A DNA stretch of 64,000 bases from Pseudomonas iranensis (GTDB taxonomy: Bacteria > Pseudomonadota > Gammaproteobacteria > Pseudomonadales > Pseudomonadaceae): contig NZ_CP077092.1 of assembly GCF_014268585.2 (NCBI RefSeq), positions 4,997,501 through 5,061,500 of the forward strand, written 5' to 3'. The notes under the pieces are model-generated. The model saw only the letters and a program-made list of their open reading frames with translations. It made no database searches and was not told where the DNA came from. Positions within the stretch are counted from its first letter, which is position 1. The number at the start of each line of letters is the position of its first letter. A program made the translations under genes and the position numbers. Of this stretch, positions 1 through 9,344 are shown in pieces.

Positions 1-618
1 TTCCCGCTGGTGAGCATGGGCGAAGCCATCGACACCGTGCTGCAGATTGCCCGCGAAGAAGCACCGGCCGGGTTTGCCTTCGACTACGGCGGTGCCTCGC
101 GCCAGTACGTGCAAGAAGGCAGCGCGCTGTGGGTAACTTTCGCTCTGGCATTGGCGATCATCTTTCTGGTGCTGGCCGCACAGTTCGAAAGCTTCCGTGA
201 TCCGCTGGTGATTCTCGTGACGGTGCCGCTGTCGATCTGCGGCGCGCTGATCCCGTTGTTCCTCGGCTGGTCGAGCATGAACATCTACACCCAGGTCGGG
301 CTCGTGACGCTGATCGGCCTGATCAGCAAGCACGGCATCCTGATCGTCGAATTCGCCAACCAGTTGCGCAAGGACAAGGGCCTGAGCGCCCGTGACGCGG
401 TGGAGGAAGCGGCGGCAATTCGCTTGCGCCCGGTGCTGATGACGACGGCGGCAATGGTGTTCGGCATGGTGCCGCTGATTCTGGCCACCGGCGCGGGCGC
501 CGTGAGCCGCTTTGATATCGGCATGGTGATTGCCACAGGGATGTCGATTGGCACGCTGTTTACGCTGTTCGTGCTGCCGTGTGTTTATACCTTCCTGGCG
601 AAACCGGATCGCAAATAA
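1..618 (+). CDS. RND multidrug efflux permease, C-terminal end (partial)
   Basis: This is the last 205 residues of an inner-membrane RND (resistance-nodulation-division) proton-driven exporter; the 5' part lies outside the window and the frame is open from base 1. Typical C-terminal features are visible: a large-domain remnant, then hydrophobic helices beginning near LWVTFALALAIIF, the segment GLISKHGILIVEFANQLR, the conserved stretch RLRPVLMTTAAMVFGMVPL, and a final helix ending VYTFLAKPDRK. Such pumps normally work with a periplasmic adaptor and an outer-membrane channel, which would lie upstream. The substrate cannot be told from this fragment. Family assignment is secure; the subfamily (MexF/MdtB-like versus other) is not resolved. 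Confidence 0.9.
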   Translation, partial: FPLVSMGEAIDTVLQIAREEAPAGFAFDYGGASRQYVQEGSALWVTFALALAIIFLVLAAQFESFRDPLVILVTVPLSICGALIPLFLGWSSMNIYTQVGLVTLIGLISKHGILIVEFANQLRKDKGLSARDAVEEAAAIRLRPVLMTTAAMVFGMVPLILATGAGAVSRFDIGMVIATGMSIGTLFTLFVLPCVYTFLAKPDRK

Positions 619-622
619 CATC

Positions 623-710
623 CTGTGGGAGCGAGCCTGCTCGCGAATGCGGCAGTTCAGCTGCATTGATGTCGACTGATACACCTTCGCGAGCAGGCTC
701 GCTCCCACAG
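623..710. repeat. REPIN, family A (GTGGGAGCGAGCCTGCTCGCGAA)
   Basis: Two 25-bp arms (623-647 and 686-710) are perfect reverse complements, separated by about 38 bp of unrelated sequence. Each arm is a small palindrome around GAGCCTGCTC. The same pair recurs near 5477, 10122, 34760, 39878 and 58296. This is the standard pseudomonad REP doublet (REPIN). Confidence 0.9.
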
Positions 711-744
711 AGGGCGATATGTATCTTGAAAGTTGTTGAATAAA

Positions 745-770
745 AAAGGCCTCGCAATTGCGAGGCCTTT
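745..770 (-). terminator. Rho-independent terminator after the inaA-like operon
   Basis: Perfect inverted repeat AAAGGCCTCGC / GCGAGGCCTTT. On the minus strand the stem is followed by a T-rich run (TTTTTTATTC), so it most likely ends the minus-strand transcript from the methyltransferase/inaA genes. It may also work for the efflux gene. Confidence 0.8.
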
Positions 771-789
771 CATTTGGGCTTCAATCGTT

Positions 790-1017
790 TCAACTGGCTG
801 GCCTCATTCCCTGAGACAGTCCGAACATGAACAACAGCAAATCATGATCGGGCTGGGTCGCCACGGAGGCTTTTGCCACCCGTGGAACCGAACAATGAGC
901 GTCGTTCCCGGACGCCCCTATGACCTGCATGCGCGGCTGCTCCCAGGCAGCCACCGCCAGTGAAGCAACTGCCAAGGCCCCGACCAGGAACAAACCTCGT
1001 GCAATTTCGAGTTTCAT
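790..1017 (-). CDS. Small exported protein of unknown function
   Basis: A 75-residue protein. It begins with a charged start (MKLEIARG) and a hydrophobic stretch (LFLVGALAVASLAVAAW) that looks like a signal peptide, or an N-terminal anchor, with possible cleavage after AVAA. The rest is short and has one Cys. It begins 2 bases after the stop of the inaA-like gene and is followed by a strong terminator, so it is probably the last gene of that operon. Codon use is GC-rich like the neighbours. I recognise the sequence type as a small pseudomonad protein but know no function for it. Being short, it is less certain than the flanking genes. Confidence 0.6.
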   Translation of the reverse strand: MKLEIARGLFLVGALAVASLAVAAWEQPRMQVIGASGNDAHCSVPRVAKASVATQPDHDLLLFMFGLSQGMRPAS

Positions 1018-1019
1018 CG

Positions 1020-1736
1020 CTATAAACCTTTGATAGCGCTGCCAAACGCCGTCTCATAAAAGTAGACGAGTTTTTTCCAGTCGGCATCGCGGAACGACGA
1101 ATGGCGACGCAGTTGCTTCAAGTCATGCTGTGCGGCTCGATAGGGGGTCAGACGCTGGCGGCACTTCTCCAGATCGATCAACGCCACTTCAACCTGCGCC
1201 GTTTCACCTTCACCGGTGACGCGCACGAAAACGTGTTTGATGTAAATGCAGCTGTGTTGCCAGCGGCCCTTGTGCATGCGCGCCAGGTTCTCGGCGAGGT
1301 CCTTGAGGACTTTTTCGTAGACCACGTCACCACATTGATCGCGACCACCGGCGGCGGCCAGCCAGTGTTCCAGTTCCTGAAAACCGTCGAGGGATTTGGT
1401 GACAAGCAGTGCGCGCCATTTGTGCTGCGGATCCGGCTGAGCGCCGCAAAAAACGATTTGCGGAACACGCACGCCGAGTTTGCTTACGCCGGTCAGCGCA
1501 TCGAGTTCACGCAATACGGTCGGGCGACCGAACGGGTGCAACCAACTGCGATAGATGTGCCCGGTCTGGCGCTTGGCGTACAAGAGCTGACCGTCACGGT
1601 CGACGATGCGCTGCACCCCGCTTTCGCCACCACGGCGCACATTGGGCTCTTCAACCCATTCGCCGCGCTGGTTCCAGTAATAATCGAAACGATCCTGGGG
1701 AGCGACATCCGCTTCAACCGCTGCTTGCACTGCCAT
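1020..1736 (-). CDS. inaA: InaA-type lipopolysaccharide kinase family protein
   Basis: A 238-residue protein of the Kdo/WaaP-like small-kinase family (InaA branch). Kinase-like landmarks are visible: a glycine-containing N-lobe (RRGGESGVQRIV), a Lys in LLYAKRQTGHIYRSW, a catalytic-loop-like segment NLARMHKGRWQHSCIYIKHVFV, and IDLEKCR in place of the usual DFG-type metal-binding Asp. Family members phosphorylate or modify envelope lipopolysaccharide or respond to weak acid stress; the precise substrate here is unknown. It starts 3 bases after the methyltransferase stop. In P. putida the same methyltransferase-inaA pair lies beside colRS and belongs to the ColR regulon, which fits the candidate ColR box upstream of the pair. 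Confidence 0.85.
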   Translation of the reverse strand: MAVQAAVEADVAPQDRFDYYWNQRGEWVEEPNVRRGGESGVQRIVDRDGQLLYAKRQTGHIYRSWLHPFGRPTVLRELDALTGVSKLGVRVPQIVFCGAQPDPQHKWRALLVTKSLDGFQELEHWLAAAGGRDQCGDVVYEKVLKDLAENLARMHKGRWQHSCIYIKHVFVRVTGEGETAQVEVALIDLEKCRQRLTPYRAAQHDLKQLRRHSSFRDADWKKLVYFYETAFGSAIKGL

Positions 1737-1739
1737 CCT

Positions 1740-2411
1740 CTACCTCTTGCGTAATACGTAAACTCGCCACATCGCATAGAGCGGTATGAAGTCCAGTTGT
1801 TCCTGAATGCGGAAACCCGCCTGTTCAAATTCTTTCTCGATCGTCGCCGCCGGAATCAGAAATCGATTCTGGTAGTCATGGCTCGGTCGATCCCGCTCGG
1901 CGCGCTTGCGCTTCCAGGCCTTGAAATTGCCGTCAACCCACAACGAAACAATCACGCTGTCACGGGTCACCCGCTCGAACTCGCGCAGGATCACCCGGCG
2001 GTGCTCGGCCTCGCCGATGTGGTGCAACAGACGCATGCAAAAGATGCTGTCGACCGAGTTATCCGGCAGAGCGATATCGAATGCCGAGGTGTGCAGCGGT
2101 TGTACACGCTTGACCACCTCGGCTGGCTGCCCTTGCAGCGCGGTCTTGATCATCGACTCGGAATTGTCCGCGCCAATGATCACCCGGTTGGGCTTCTCCG
2201 CGAGCATTGGCCAGAAACGCCCGGCACCGCAGGGCAGATCCAGCACCAGCCCGGGATCTCCCGCCAGCGCCAGGGCCTTGCGACCGACTTGCTCATCGCG
2301 CCAGTGCGACAGGCGGCGACCGAGGCTTTGCTGGTGCTTGCGCAGATATCGTTGTGCGTGTTGGTCGTCGTACTTTTCGGAAAAATCGAGCTTGATCGGG
2401 CCGGCCATCAT
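1740..2411 (-). CDS. Class I SAM-dependent methyltransferase (orf222-like)
   Basis: A 223-residue protein with a Rossmann methyltransferase fold. Motif I is DLPCGAGRF (SAM-binding glycine-rich loop), motif II is the acidic IGADNSESMI, and post-motif segments include SAFDIALPDNSVDSIFCMRLLHHI. Substrate unknown. Two adjacent ATGs (2411 and 2408) follow a GGAG-type ribosome site. It leads an operon with the inaA-like kinase. The gene corresponds in position and size to orf222 beside colRS in P. putida, part of the ColR-controlled envelope-stress set, so a role in lipid or lipopolysaccharide modification is a reasonable inference but unproven. Confidence 0.85.
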   Translation of the reverse strand: MMAGPIKLDFSEKYDDQHAQRYLRKHQQSLGRRLSHWRDEQVGRKALALAGDPGLVLDLPCGAGRFWPMLAEKPNRVIIGADNSESMIKTALQGQPAEVVKRVQPLHTSAFDIALPDNSVDSIFCMRLLHHIGEAEHRRVILREFERVTRDSVIVSLWVDGNFKAWKRKRAERDRPSHDYQNRFLIPAATIEKEFEQAGFRIQEQLDFIPLYAMWRVYVLRKR

Positions 2412-2474
2412 CTGGACTCCTGTTCTGATGACGCCACCTTAAGCAGCGGCGTGTCAGCGTCAGGTCATCCAATT

Positions 2475-2490
2475 GTGAAAATTCTGTCAG
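2475..2490 (-). promoter_or_regulatory. Candidate ColR box upstream of methyltransferase-inaA
   Basis: Read on the minus strand this is CTGACAGAATTTTCAC. The P. putida ColR consensus, as I remember it, is YYNASNNYTTTTTCAC; 14 of 16 positions agree, including TTTTCAC and the conserved A-C. It lies 64 bp upstream of the methyltransferase start, the correct side and orientation. Prediction by eye only. Confidence 0.55.
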
Positions 2491-2557
2491 GTAAATCTGC
2501 AAAGTATTACAACGTTATACAGGATTTAGACAGCTGTACGGGAGTAGCCTCGAGCCA

Positions 2558-3841
2558 CTATTTGCCGGCATTCACGCCAAGATCTACCTCGAATCGGCAG
2601 CCATTGGGGTCCATCGTGCTCAGGCTGACTGTCCAGCCCTGGTTTTCGCAGATGCGCTGGACCAGCGACAGGCCCAAGCCGAGACCCTCGCCACGTTTCT
2701 CGCTGCCGCGCACAAACGGTTCGAACATCGCCTCGCGTTTTTCCTCGGGGATGCCCACGCCCGAATCCTCAACGACAAAACCGTTGGCGGTGAGCGTCAG
2801 ACGAATGAAACCCTGTTCGGTGTAATGCAGGGCGTTACGCAGCAGGTTGCCCATTACCGCGTTCAGCAAGGTCGCGTTGTAGCGAGTATCCGCTGGGGTG
2901 CCCGGCTCGAATATCAGTGTCAGCCCCTTGCGCTCGATCGGCTCACGCCACAGGCACAGCAGGCTCTCGGCCACTTGTGTGAGGTTCTGCTGTGGCGCCG
3001 CTGCGGCCTCTTCGTTCTGCGTGCGCGCCAGCATCAGGAAGGTCTGTACCAGTTCGCGCATCTCCTCGCTGGCTCGGGCGATGCGTTCGACCTGAGCGCG
3101 ACCGCGCTGATCGATACCGGGGTTTTCCAGCAGCAGTTCGCAGGAGCTGGCCAGGACCATCAGCGGCGTGCGCAATTCATGGCTGACGTCGCTGGTGAAC
3201 AGCCGTTCGCGGGTCAATGCCTGACGCAAGCGTCCCAGCGTGGCATCGAACGCCACCGCCAGTTCGCCGACTTCATCCGCCGCGTAATCCGGCGCCAAGG
3301 GCGGGGCCAGGCCGAGCAACTGGTCGCGATGGCGGACCTGTCTCGCCAGGCGCACCACCGGCGCCATCACCTTGCGGGCGAGCACCCAGCCAAGAAACAC
3401 CGCCAGCGCCAGACTGAGCACGAAGCCCACCAGCACCACGGCAAACAGCACGCGCTCGCGCTCTTCGAAATCGCTCTGGTCCTGCAGCAAGACATAACGC
3501 CGACCATCCACCACTTCGACCATCGCGTGATAGGACAGCTGCTCGCGAAATACCTCATGAAAACCCGCATCGAGGTGACGCAGATCCTTGGGCAGGTCGA
3601 AATCCCCCGGCCCGCCACTGAAATAGAACAACTGATCCGGCTCGGGGCGATGGCTCCAGTCGGAGACGTTGTCCATCAGCAGCAGACGTTGCAGGTCGCC
3701 GCCCAGCCCTGCGGAAATCAGTTTCTCTTCCACAAGATGCACCGTCGCAACGATGCCCATGGCGAAAGCGCCGGCGACCAGTGCGCTCATCAGCGCAAAG
3801 GCGATGATGATCCGCTGGGAAAGACTCTGCTTAAACTCCAT
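2558..3841 (-). CDS. colS: ColS-type sensor histidine kinase
   Basis: A 427-residue inner-membrane sensor kinase. From the chosen start (MEFKQSLSQR): TM1 about 10-34, a periplasmic loop of about 95 residues, TM2 about 131-155, HAMP-like linker, H-box SHELRTPL (His221), then N/G boxes (NLLRNALHY, DSGVGIPEEKR, GLGLGLSL). The loop contains E96 and E126-x-x-E129. The latter matches the ExxE metal-sensing motif described for P. putida ColS, which responds to excess iron and zinc. The start at 3841 overlaps the colR stop by 11 bp; a longer start at 3871 would run further into colR and is less likely. Partner: the adjacent ColR. Confidence 0.88.
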   Translation of the reverse strand: MEFKQSLSQRIIIAFALMSALVAGAFAMGIVATVHLVEEKLISAGLGGDLQRLLLMDNVSDWSHRPEPDQLFYFSGGPGDFDLPKDLRHLDAGFHEVFREQLSYHAMVEVVDGRRYVLLQDQSDFEERERVLFAVVLVGFVLSLALAVFLGWVLARKVMAPVVRLARQVRHRDQLLGLAPPLAPDYAADEVGELAVAFDATLGRLRQALTRERLFTSDVSHELRTPLMVLASSCELLLENPGIDQRGRAQVERIARASEEMRELVQTFLMLARTQNEEAAAAPQQNLTQVAESLLCLWREPIERKGLTLIFEPGTPADTRYNATLLNAVMGNLLRNALHYTEQGFIRLTLTANGFVVEDSGVGIPEEKREAMFEPFVRGSEKRGEGLGLGLSLVQRICENQGWTVSLSTMDPNGCRFEVDLGVNAGK

Positions 3842-4514
3842 CTCGCCCCTCGGCCAAGCGATAACCGACACCGTGCACGGTGTGCAGCAGTGGCTTGGCG
3901 AATGGCTTGTCGATCACTTGGCGCAACTGGTGAACATGGCTGCGCAGGCTGTCGCTGTCCGGGCAGTCATCGCCCCACAGCGCTTCCTCGAGAATCTCCC
4001 GACGCAGCACGTGCGGGCTCTTCTGCATCAACACCGCGAGCAGCTTGAGGCCGACCGGATTGAGCTTGAGCAGCTTGCCTTCGCGGGTCACTTCCAGGGT
4101 GTCGAGGTCGTAGCTCAGATCACCGACCTGCAATGCGCGGCGACCGCCGCCCTGAGCACGGCGCATGACCGCTTCGACGCGGGCGGCCAGCTCGGACAGC
4201 GCAAACGGTTTGATCAGGTAATCGTCGGCACCGGACTTGAAGCCCTGCAGACGGTCGTCGAGTTGGTCGCGGGCGGTGAGCATGATCACCGGCGTGTCAC
4301 GCCGGGCGTCTTCACGCAGGCGCTTGCACAAGGTGTAGCCGTCGATGCCGGGCAGCATGATGTCGAGCACGATCAGGTCGTAATGCTCGGTCGCCGCCAG
4401 ATGCAGACCGGACAAGCCGTCTTGTGCGCAATCGACGGTATAGCCTTTCATGCCCAGGTAATCGGCCAGATTGGCCAGGATGTCACGGTTGTCTTCGACC
4501 AGCAGAATTCGCAT
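3831..4514 (-). CDS. colR: ColR-type OmpR-family response regulator
   Basis: A 227-residue regulator: receiver domain 1-120 with phospho-acceptor Asp51 (IVLDIMLPG), acidic pocket EDN, conserved Thr (VIMLTARD) and Lys (YLIKPF), then an OmpR/PhoB winged-helix domain 125-220 ending in HTVHGVGYRLAE. I chose ATG 4514 (MRILLVED) because GGAGGAG lies six bases upstream of it; the ATG at 4520 would sit on top of that ribosome site. The ColRS pair supports envelope integrity and metal tolerance in pseudomonads. It is flanked by likely target genes, each with a candidate ColR box. Confidence 0.9.
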   Translation of the reverse strand: MRILLVEDNRDILANLADYLGMKGYTVDCAQDGLSGLHLAATEHYDLIVLDIMLPGIDGYTLCKRLREDARRDTPVIMLTARDQLDDRLQGFKSGADDYLIKPFALSELAARVEAVMRRAQGGGRRALQVGDLSYDLDTLEVTREGKLLKLNPVGLKLLAVLMQKSPHVLRREILEEALWGDDCPDSDSLRSHVHQLRQVIDKPFAKPLLHTVHGVGYRLAEGRDGV

Positions 4515-4621
4515 GGACATCTCCTCCGAACGGGGTAACGGCCGTCTTGGCCCGCGCAGCTTACGGCCAAGTGTGGCTCAGGGCTAGGGGCGTTTTTCGA
4601 TAAACCTGCACTGCGCGCGCG

Positions 4622-4637
4622 GCGACGTTTTTTTCAC
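4622..4637 (+). promoter_or_regulatory. Candidate ColR box between colR and the PAP2 gene
   Basis: The bases GCGACGTTTTTTTCAC agree with the remembered ColR consensus YYNASNNYTTTTTCAC at 15 of 16 positions, including the whole TTTTTCAC core. The box faces the PAP2 phosphatase gene (start 4724, 86 bp downstream) and lies between it and divergent colR. Confidence 0.65.
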
Positions 4638-4723
4638 TTTCGGTTAACAAATCGCCGACGCCAGCGCGCGCAGACTCCGCGCGATTACGCTCTCTCCTCC
4701 GTTCATCGACCAAGGAACCTGCC

Positions 4724-5467
4724 ATGGTGTCGACCTCTGCCCTTCCCGCTTCAAGACCGCTGAACTGGTGGTTGTGTCTGGGCATTCCCGCAGCGGCGGC
4801 GATCATTCTGCTGTTGCTCGAACTGACCGATCTGGACATGGTTCTGGCACAGATGTTCTACGACCCGGTCGCCGGCGATTTCATCGGGCGGCACAGCTAT
4901 TTTCTTGAAGACATCCTGCATGACCGGGCGAAACAGCTGGTGATCGGCTTCTCGGTGTTTGCCATTCTGGGTTTCATCGGCGCGTTTTTCATCGAACGGC
5001 TGAAACCGCTCAAGCGCGAACTCGGTTGCCTGGTGCTGTCGCTGGGGCTGGCGACTTCGTTTGTCACTCCAGTCAAAGCCGTCACTGCCGTGCAATGCCC
5101 GTGGAGCCTGGAGCAATTCGGCGGTCACGAGACCTACAGCAAACTGATGGAGCATCGCCCCGCCACGGACAAGCCGGGACGTTGCTGGCCGGGTGGCCAT
5201 GCGGCGACAGGGTTCACCCTGTTTGCACTGTTCTTCGTGTTGCGTGACCGCCGCCCGCGACTGGCACGGCAGGCGTTTGTATTTGCCTTTGCGCTGGGCT
5301 CGGTGTTCTCGATCAGCCGCATGATGCAGGGTGCGCATTTCTTTTCGCACAACGTGTGGACGGCGATTTTTTGCTGGCTGATTTGTCTGGGGGCTTATTA
5401 CTGGGTGCTGTATCGCCCGGCTGGCAAGACTTCGACGGCGATGAACACACAGCCGATCAATGCCTGA
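4724..5467 (+). CDS. PAP2-family membrane phosphatase
   Basis: A 247-residue polytopic membrane protein (hydrophobic segments near 13-35, 69-91, 99-115, 155-175, 183-200, 213-230) with phosphatidic-acid-phosphatase type 2 motifs: KLMEHRP (motif 1), PGGHAATGFT in place of PSGH (motif 2) and SRMMQGAHFFSH (motif 3, catalytic His). The last acidic residue of classical motif 3 (SRxxxxxHxxxD) reads as His here. Family members remove or transfer phosphate on lipids such as lipid A or undecaprenyl pyrophosphate at the periplasmic face; the substrate here is not known. Placed divergently from colR with a strong ColR-box match upstream, it is a likely ColRS target for envelope modification. Confidence 0.85.
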   Translation: MVSTSALPASRPLNWWLCLGIPAAAAIILLLLELTDLDMVLAQMFYDPVAGDFIGRHSYFLEDILHDRAKQLVIGFSVFAILGFIGAFFIERLKPLKRELGCLVLSLGLATSFVTPVKAVTAVQCPWSLEQFGGHETYSKLMEHRPATDKPGRCWPGGHAATGFTLFALFFVLRDRRPRLARQAFVFAFALGSVFSISRMMQGAHFFSHNVWTAIFCWLICLGAYYWVLYRPAGKTSTAMNTQPINA

Positions 5468-5476
5468 AATAAACAA

Positions 5477-5569
5477 CCTGTGGGAGCGAGCCTGCTCGCG
5501 AATTGTCGGCTCAACTGGCTTGCATGTCGGATGACAGACCGCTTTCGCGAGCAGGCTCGCTCCCACAGG
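5477..5569. repeat. REPIN, family A
   Basis: Inverted pair of the GTGGGAGCGAGCCTGCTCGCGAA repeat flanking about 40 bp. It sits between the convergent 3' ends of the PAP2 gene and groEL. Confidence 0.9.
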
Positions 5570-5603
5570 GGGATACCAGTGAGCTTCGAAATTGGGGCAA
5601 TAA

Positions 5604-5635
5604 AAAACCCCGCTGACTTTCGCCAGCGGGGTTTT
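5604..5635 (-). terminator. Rho-independent terminator of groESL
   Basis: Stem CCCCGCTG / CAGCGGGG with an 8-base loop, A-tract on one side and TTTT on the other, 22 bp beyond the groEL stop. Confidence 0.85.
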
Positions 5636-5657
5636 GCGTTACAGGGCCAGGGCTGGC

Positions 5658-7316
<1,659 letters not shown>

Positions 7317-7354
7317 TTAAATACTTTGTAGTAGCGGGAAAATGAACGGGGATA

Positions 7355-7648
7355 TCAGCCTTCGATAACCGCGAGGATTTCGTTCTCGCTCATTACCAGC
7401 AGGTCTTCGCCATCGACTTTCACAGTGTTGCTGCCGGAGTAAGGACCGAACACAACCTTGTCGCCTTCCTTCACGGACAGTGCACGCACTTCACCGTTTT
7501 CCAGAGCTTTGCCCGGGCCTACAGCGAGAATCACACCGTGGTTGGCTTTTTCAGCAGCCGAACCTGGCAGGACGATACCGCCAGCGGTTTTCTTTTCTTC
7601 TTCGCTGCGACGGATGACGACGCGGTCATGCAGAGGACGAAGCTTCAT
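7355..7648 (-). CDS. groES: Co-chaperonin GroES (10 kDa)
   Basis: A 97-residue GroES subunit that forms the heptameric lid over GroEL. The family pattern is clear: [32 protein letters not shown] (mobile loop around residues 17-32), the roof-loop region near [21 protein letters not shown], and ending [13 protein letters not shown]. First gene of the groESL operon; a heat-shock-type promoter lies about 145 bp upstream. Confidence 0.98.
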   Translation of the reverse strand: MKLRPLHDRVVIRRSEEEKKTAGGIVLPGSAAEKANHGVILAVGPGKALENGEVRALSVKEGDKVVFGPYSGSNTVKVDGEDLLVMSENEILAVIEG

Positions 7649-7792
7649 TGTCGATCTCTCCTAATTGTGGTTTTCATCGGCCGGTGTAGTCCCGGCGGGT
7701 TTAACGAATCCGGCCTGCGCCGGTTGCGGTCCGTCGAGCGAACCGCGCAAGTCTGTCCGGTTTGAATACCGGAAACCTTTCGGTGACCGATA

Positions 7793-7819
7793 CATAGGGG
7801 CGTACAAGCCGATTACAAG
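7793..7819 (-). promoter_or_regulatory. Candidate sigma-32 heat-shock promoter of groESL
   Basis: On the minus strand: -35 CTTGTAA (7819-7813), 12-base spacer, -10 CCCCTATG (7800-7793). This is close to the RpoH consensus CTTGAAA ... CCCCAT. It gives a 5' leader of roughly 140 bases before groES. Confidence 0.6.
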
Positions 7820-7873
7820 GGCTGGCGGAAAAAATTTTTCATCCAGACACAGTAAATAACAGCCATAAACGAG

Positions 7874-7895
7874 CACGGCACCCGCAGGTGCCGTG
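7874..7895 (-). terminator. Hairpin after fxsA
   Basis: Perfect 9-bp stem CACGGCACC / GGTGCCGTG with a 4-base loop, 13 bp past the fxsA stop. The T-run on the minus strand is weak, so it may be a modest terminator. Confidence 0.55.
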
Positions 7896-7907
7896 TCGAT
7901 GCTGATA

Positions 7908-8384
7908 TCACTTGTTGTCGCGGTGTTCGAACTCGCCTTCGATCACATTCGGCTCTCGACCGAGCGGCTCGCGCGGGGCCGGGCCGCCACGGGGTTGCAG
8001 GTCGTCGGCGAAGGCACGCTGGCGCATCGCCTGGTCTTCAGCACGCTGGCGCATCTTGTTCGCCAGCAGACGACGGGTGACCGGCAACAGCATCACCAGA
8101 CCGACCACGTCACTGATGAAGCCGGGAATGATCAACAGGCCGCCGGCCAGTGCCAGCATCAGGCCTTCGAGCATGGTCTGCGCGGGCAATTCGCCGCGAT
8201 TCAGGCTTTCCCGGGCACGCAATGCGGTGGCCAGACCGGCGACGCGCAGCACGAACACACCGAACATCGAGCCGAGAATGATCAGCAGCAGGGCCGGGAA
8301 GAACCCGATAGAGCCTGCCACTTTGACGAATACGAACAGCTCCAGCACTGGAAACAGCAGAAAGAGCAACAGAAAAGGGCGCAT
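7908..8384 (-). CDS. fxsA: FxsA family membrane protein
   Basis: A 158-residue FxsA-type protein; E. coli FxsA relieves F-plasmid exclusion of phage T7. It begins MRPFLLLFLLFPVLELFVFVKV and contains the family glycine-rich helices GFFPALLLIILGSMFGVFVLRVAG and LALAGGLLIIPGFISDVVGLVMLLP, with a charged cytoplasmic tail (RQRAFADDLQPRGG...). I used ATG 8384 rather than the TTG one codon earlier. The normal cellular role is unknown. The gene commonly sits next to groESL in gammaproteobacteria, as here. Confidence 0.9.
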   Translation of the reverse strand: MRPFLLLFLLFPVLELFVFVKVAGSIGFFPALLLIILGSMFGVFVLRVAGLATALRARESLNRGELPAQTMLEGLMLALAGGLLIIPGFISDVVGLVMLLPVTRRLLANKMRQRAEDQAMRQRAFADDLQPRGGPAPREPLGREPNVIEGEFEHRDNK

Positions 8385-8455
8385 CAAAGTTTCCTCAACG
8401 CAAGAAATGCCTTGCAGTAAGCCTTAGATGACGTCGCCCTTGCGTGAATTCAAGC

Positions 8456-9181
8456 TTAACTTTGCGCTTTTTTCGGCCAGGACTGGGCGTGAGCCAGAGA
8501 AACCAAGGCCTCGCGCACTTGTGTCGGCGTATTACATGGCGCCGCGAAGGGCAACCAGTAGACGGCCTGACCGATGCGCAGGTGCATGCCCTCGCTGTCG
8601 ATGCCGGCCAGTTGCGCCGGCACACTGTTCGGCAGCCCGGCCAGCTCGACGTAATGGGCGATGGCCTTGGCGTGGTCGCTGTTCATGTGCTCGACCATGC
8701 TGATTTCCGCCTTGCCGGCGAACGGGTTGGCCAAGGTCAGATCGTCGATCCAGTGGATCGCACCAAAGCCGCCGATGTAGCGATGGCGCACCGGATCGAG
8801 CACCCAGAAATCGAAATCGTGGGCCTGGTGATAATTCTGCGAGTCGGGGAAATAGCGGTAATAACGCTCGGCGGCAGCCTCGATCGCGGCCGGGTCTTCG
8901 AGTTTCTGCGCTTGGGCCAGATAGGTCAGCCGCCCGACCGCCTGCACGTCGTCGGCCTCGCGCTCGCCCACCAGCATCGAGCACTTCGGATCTTTCTGCA
9001 GGTTATGCGTGTGCTGCGCGATGCGGCTGATCAGGATCAGCGGCCGACCCTGCTCGTCCAGGCAATACGGCACAACCGAGCCAAAGGGAAAACCCGGCAT
9101 CGACTTGGAGTGGGTCGACAGCACTCCACGGTATTCCTTGAGAAGCAATTCTCGGGCATTCTTCGCCACTTCAGCGCTCAA
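8456..9181 (-). CDS. HugZ-like heme utilisation / split beta-barrel protein
   Basis: A 241-residue protein. The N-terminal two thirds is a pyridoxamine-phosphate-oxidase-like split beta-barrel (VLSTHSKSMPGFPFGSVVPYCLDEQGRPLILIS...HTHNLQKDPKCSMLV). The C-terminal part is a DUF2470-type domain (VEHMNSDHAKAIAHYVELAG). This arrangement is that of the HugZ family, some of whose members bind and degrade heme; others are uncharacterised. The conserved His in MNSDHAKAI would be the heme-ligand candidate. It appears to be a single gene, with its start just after AAGGAGT-like sequence. No heme-uptake genes are adjacent, so heme oxygenase activity is an inference. Confidence 0.75.
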   Translation of the reverse strand: MSAEVAKNARELLLKEYRGVLSTHSKSMPGFPFGSVVPYCLDEQGRPLILISRIAQHTHNLQKDPKCSMLVGEREADDVQAVGRLTYLAQAQKLEDPAAIEAAAERYYRYFPDSQNYHQAHDFDFWVLDPVRHRYIGGFGAIHWIDDLTLANPFAGKAEISMVEHMNSDHAKAIAHYVELAGLPNSVPAQLAGIDSEGMHLRIGQAVYWLPFAAPCNTPTQVREALVSLAHAQSWPKKAQS

Positions 9182-9344
9182 TTTGTGACTCCTTAAATGG
9201 GTTCCGTCTAGAAAACGGACAGGCGCGCAGCGAAAAGTAACCGGCGCGCATCGGGCAAATGTTCGTGTGCAACCAGGCCTGACCGGTGCCGATCGAGCGT
9301 TGCCGACAACAAAAACAACTCAGACCTGCCAGCGGGACATGCGA

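Noticed and set aside
733..963. 76-codon plus-strand frame over the terminator and the small exported protein gene
   Set aside because: It begins inside a terminator hairpin and lies antisense to a better candidate gene.
1101..1754. 217-codon plus-strand frame opposite the inaA-like gene
   Set aside because: Antisense shadow; the minus-strand kinase-like gene has recognisable motifs and a terminator.
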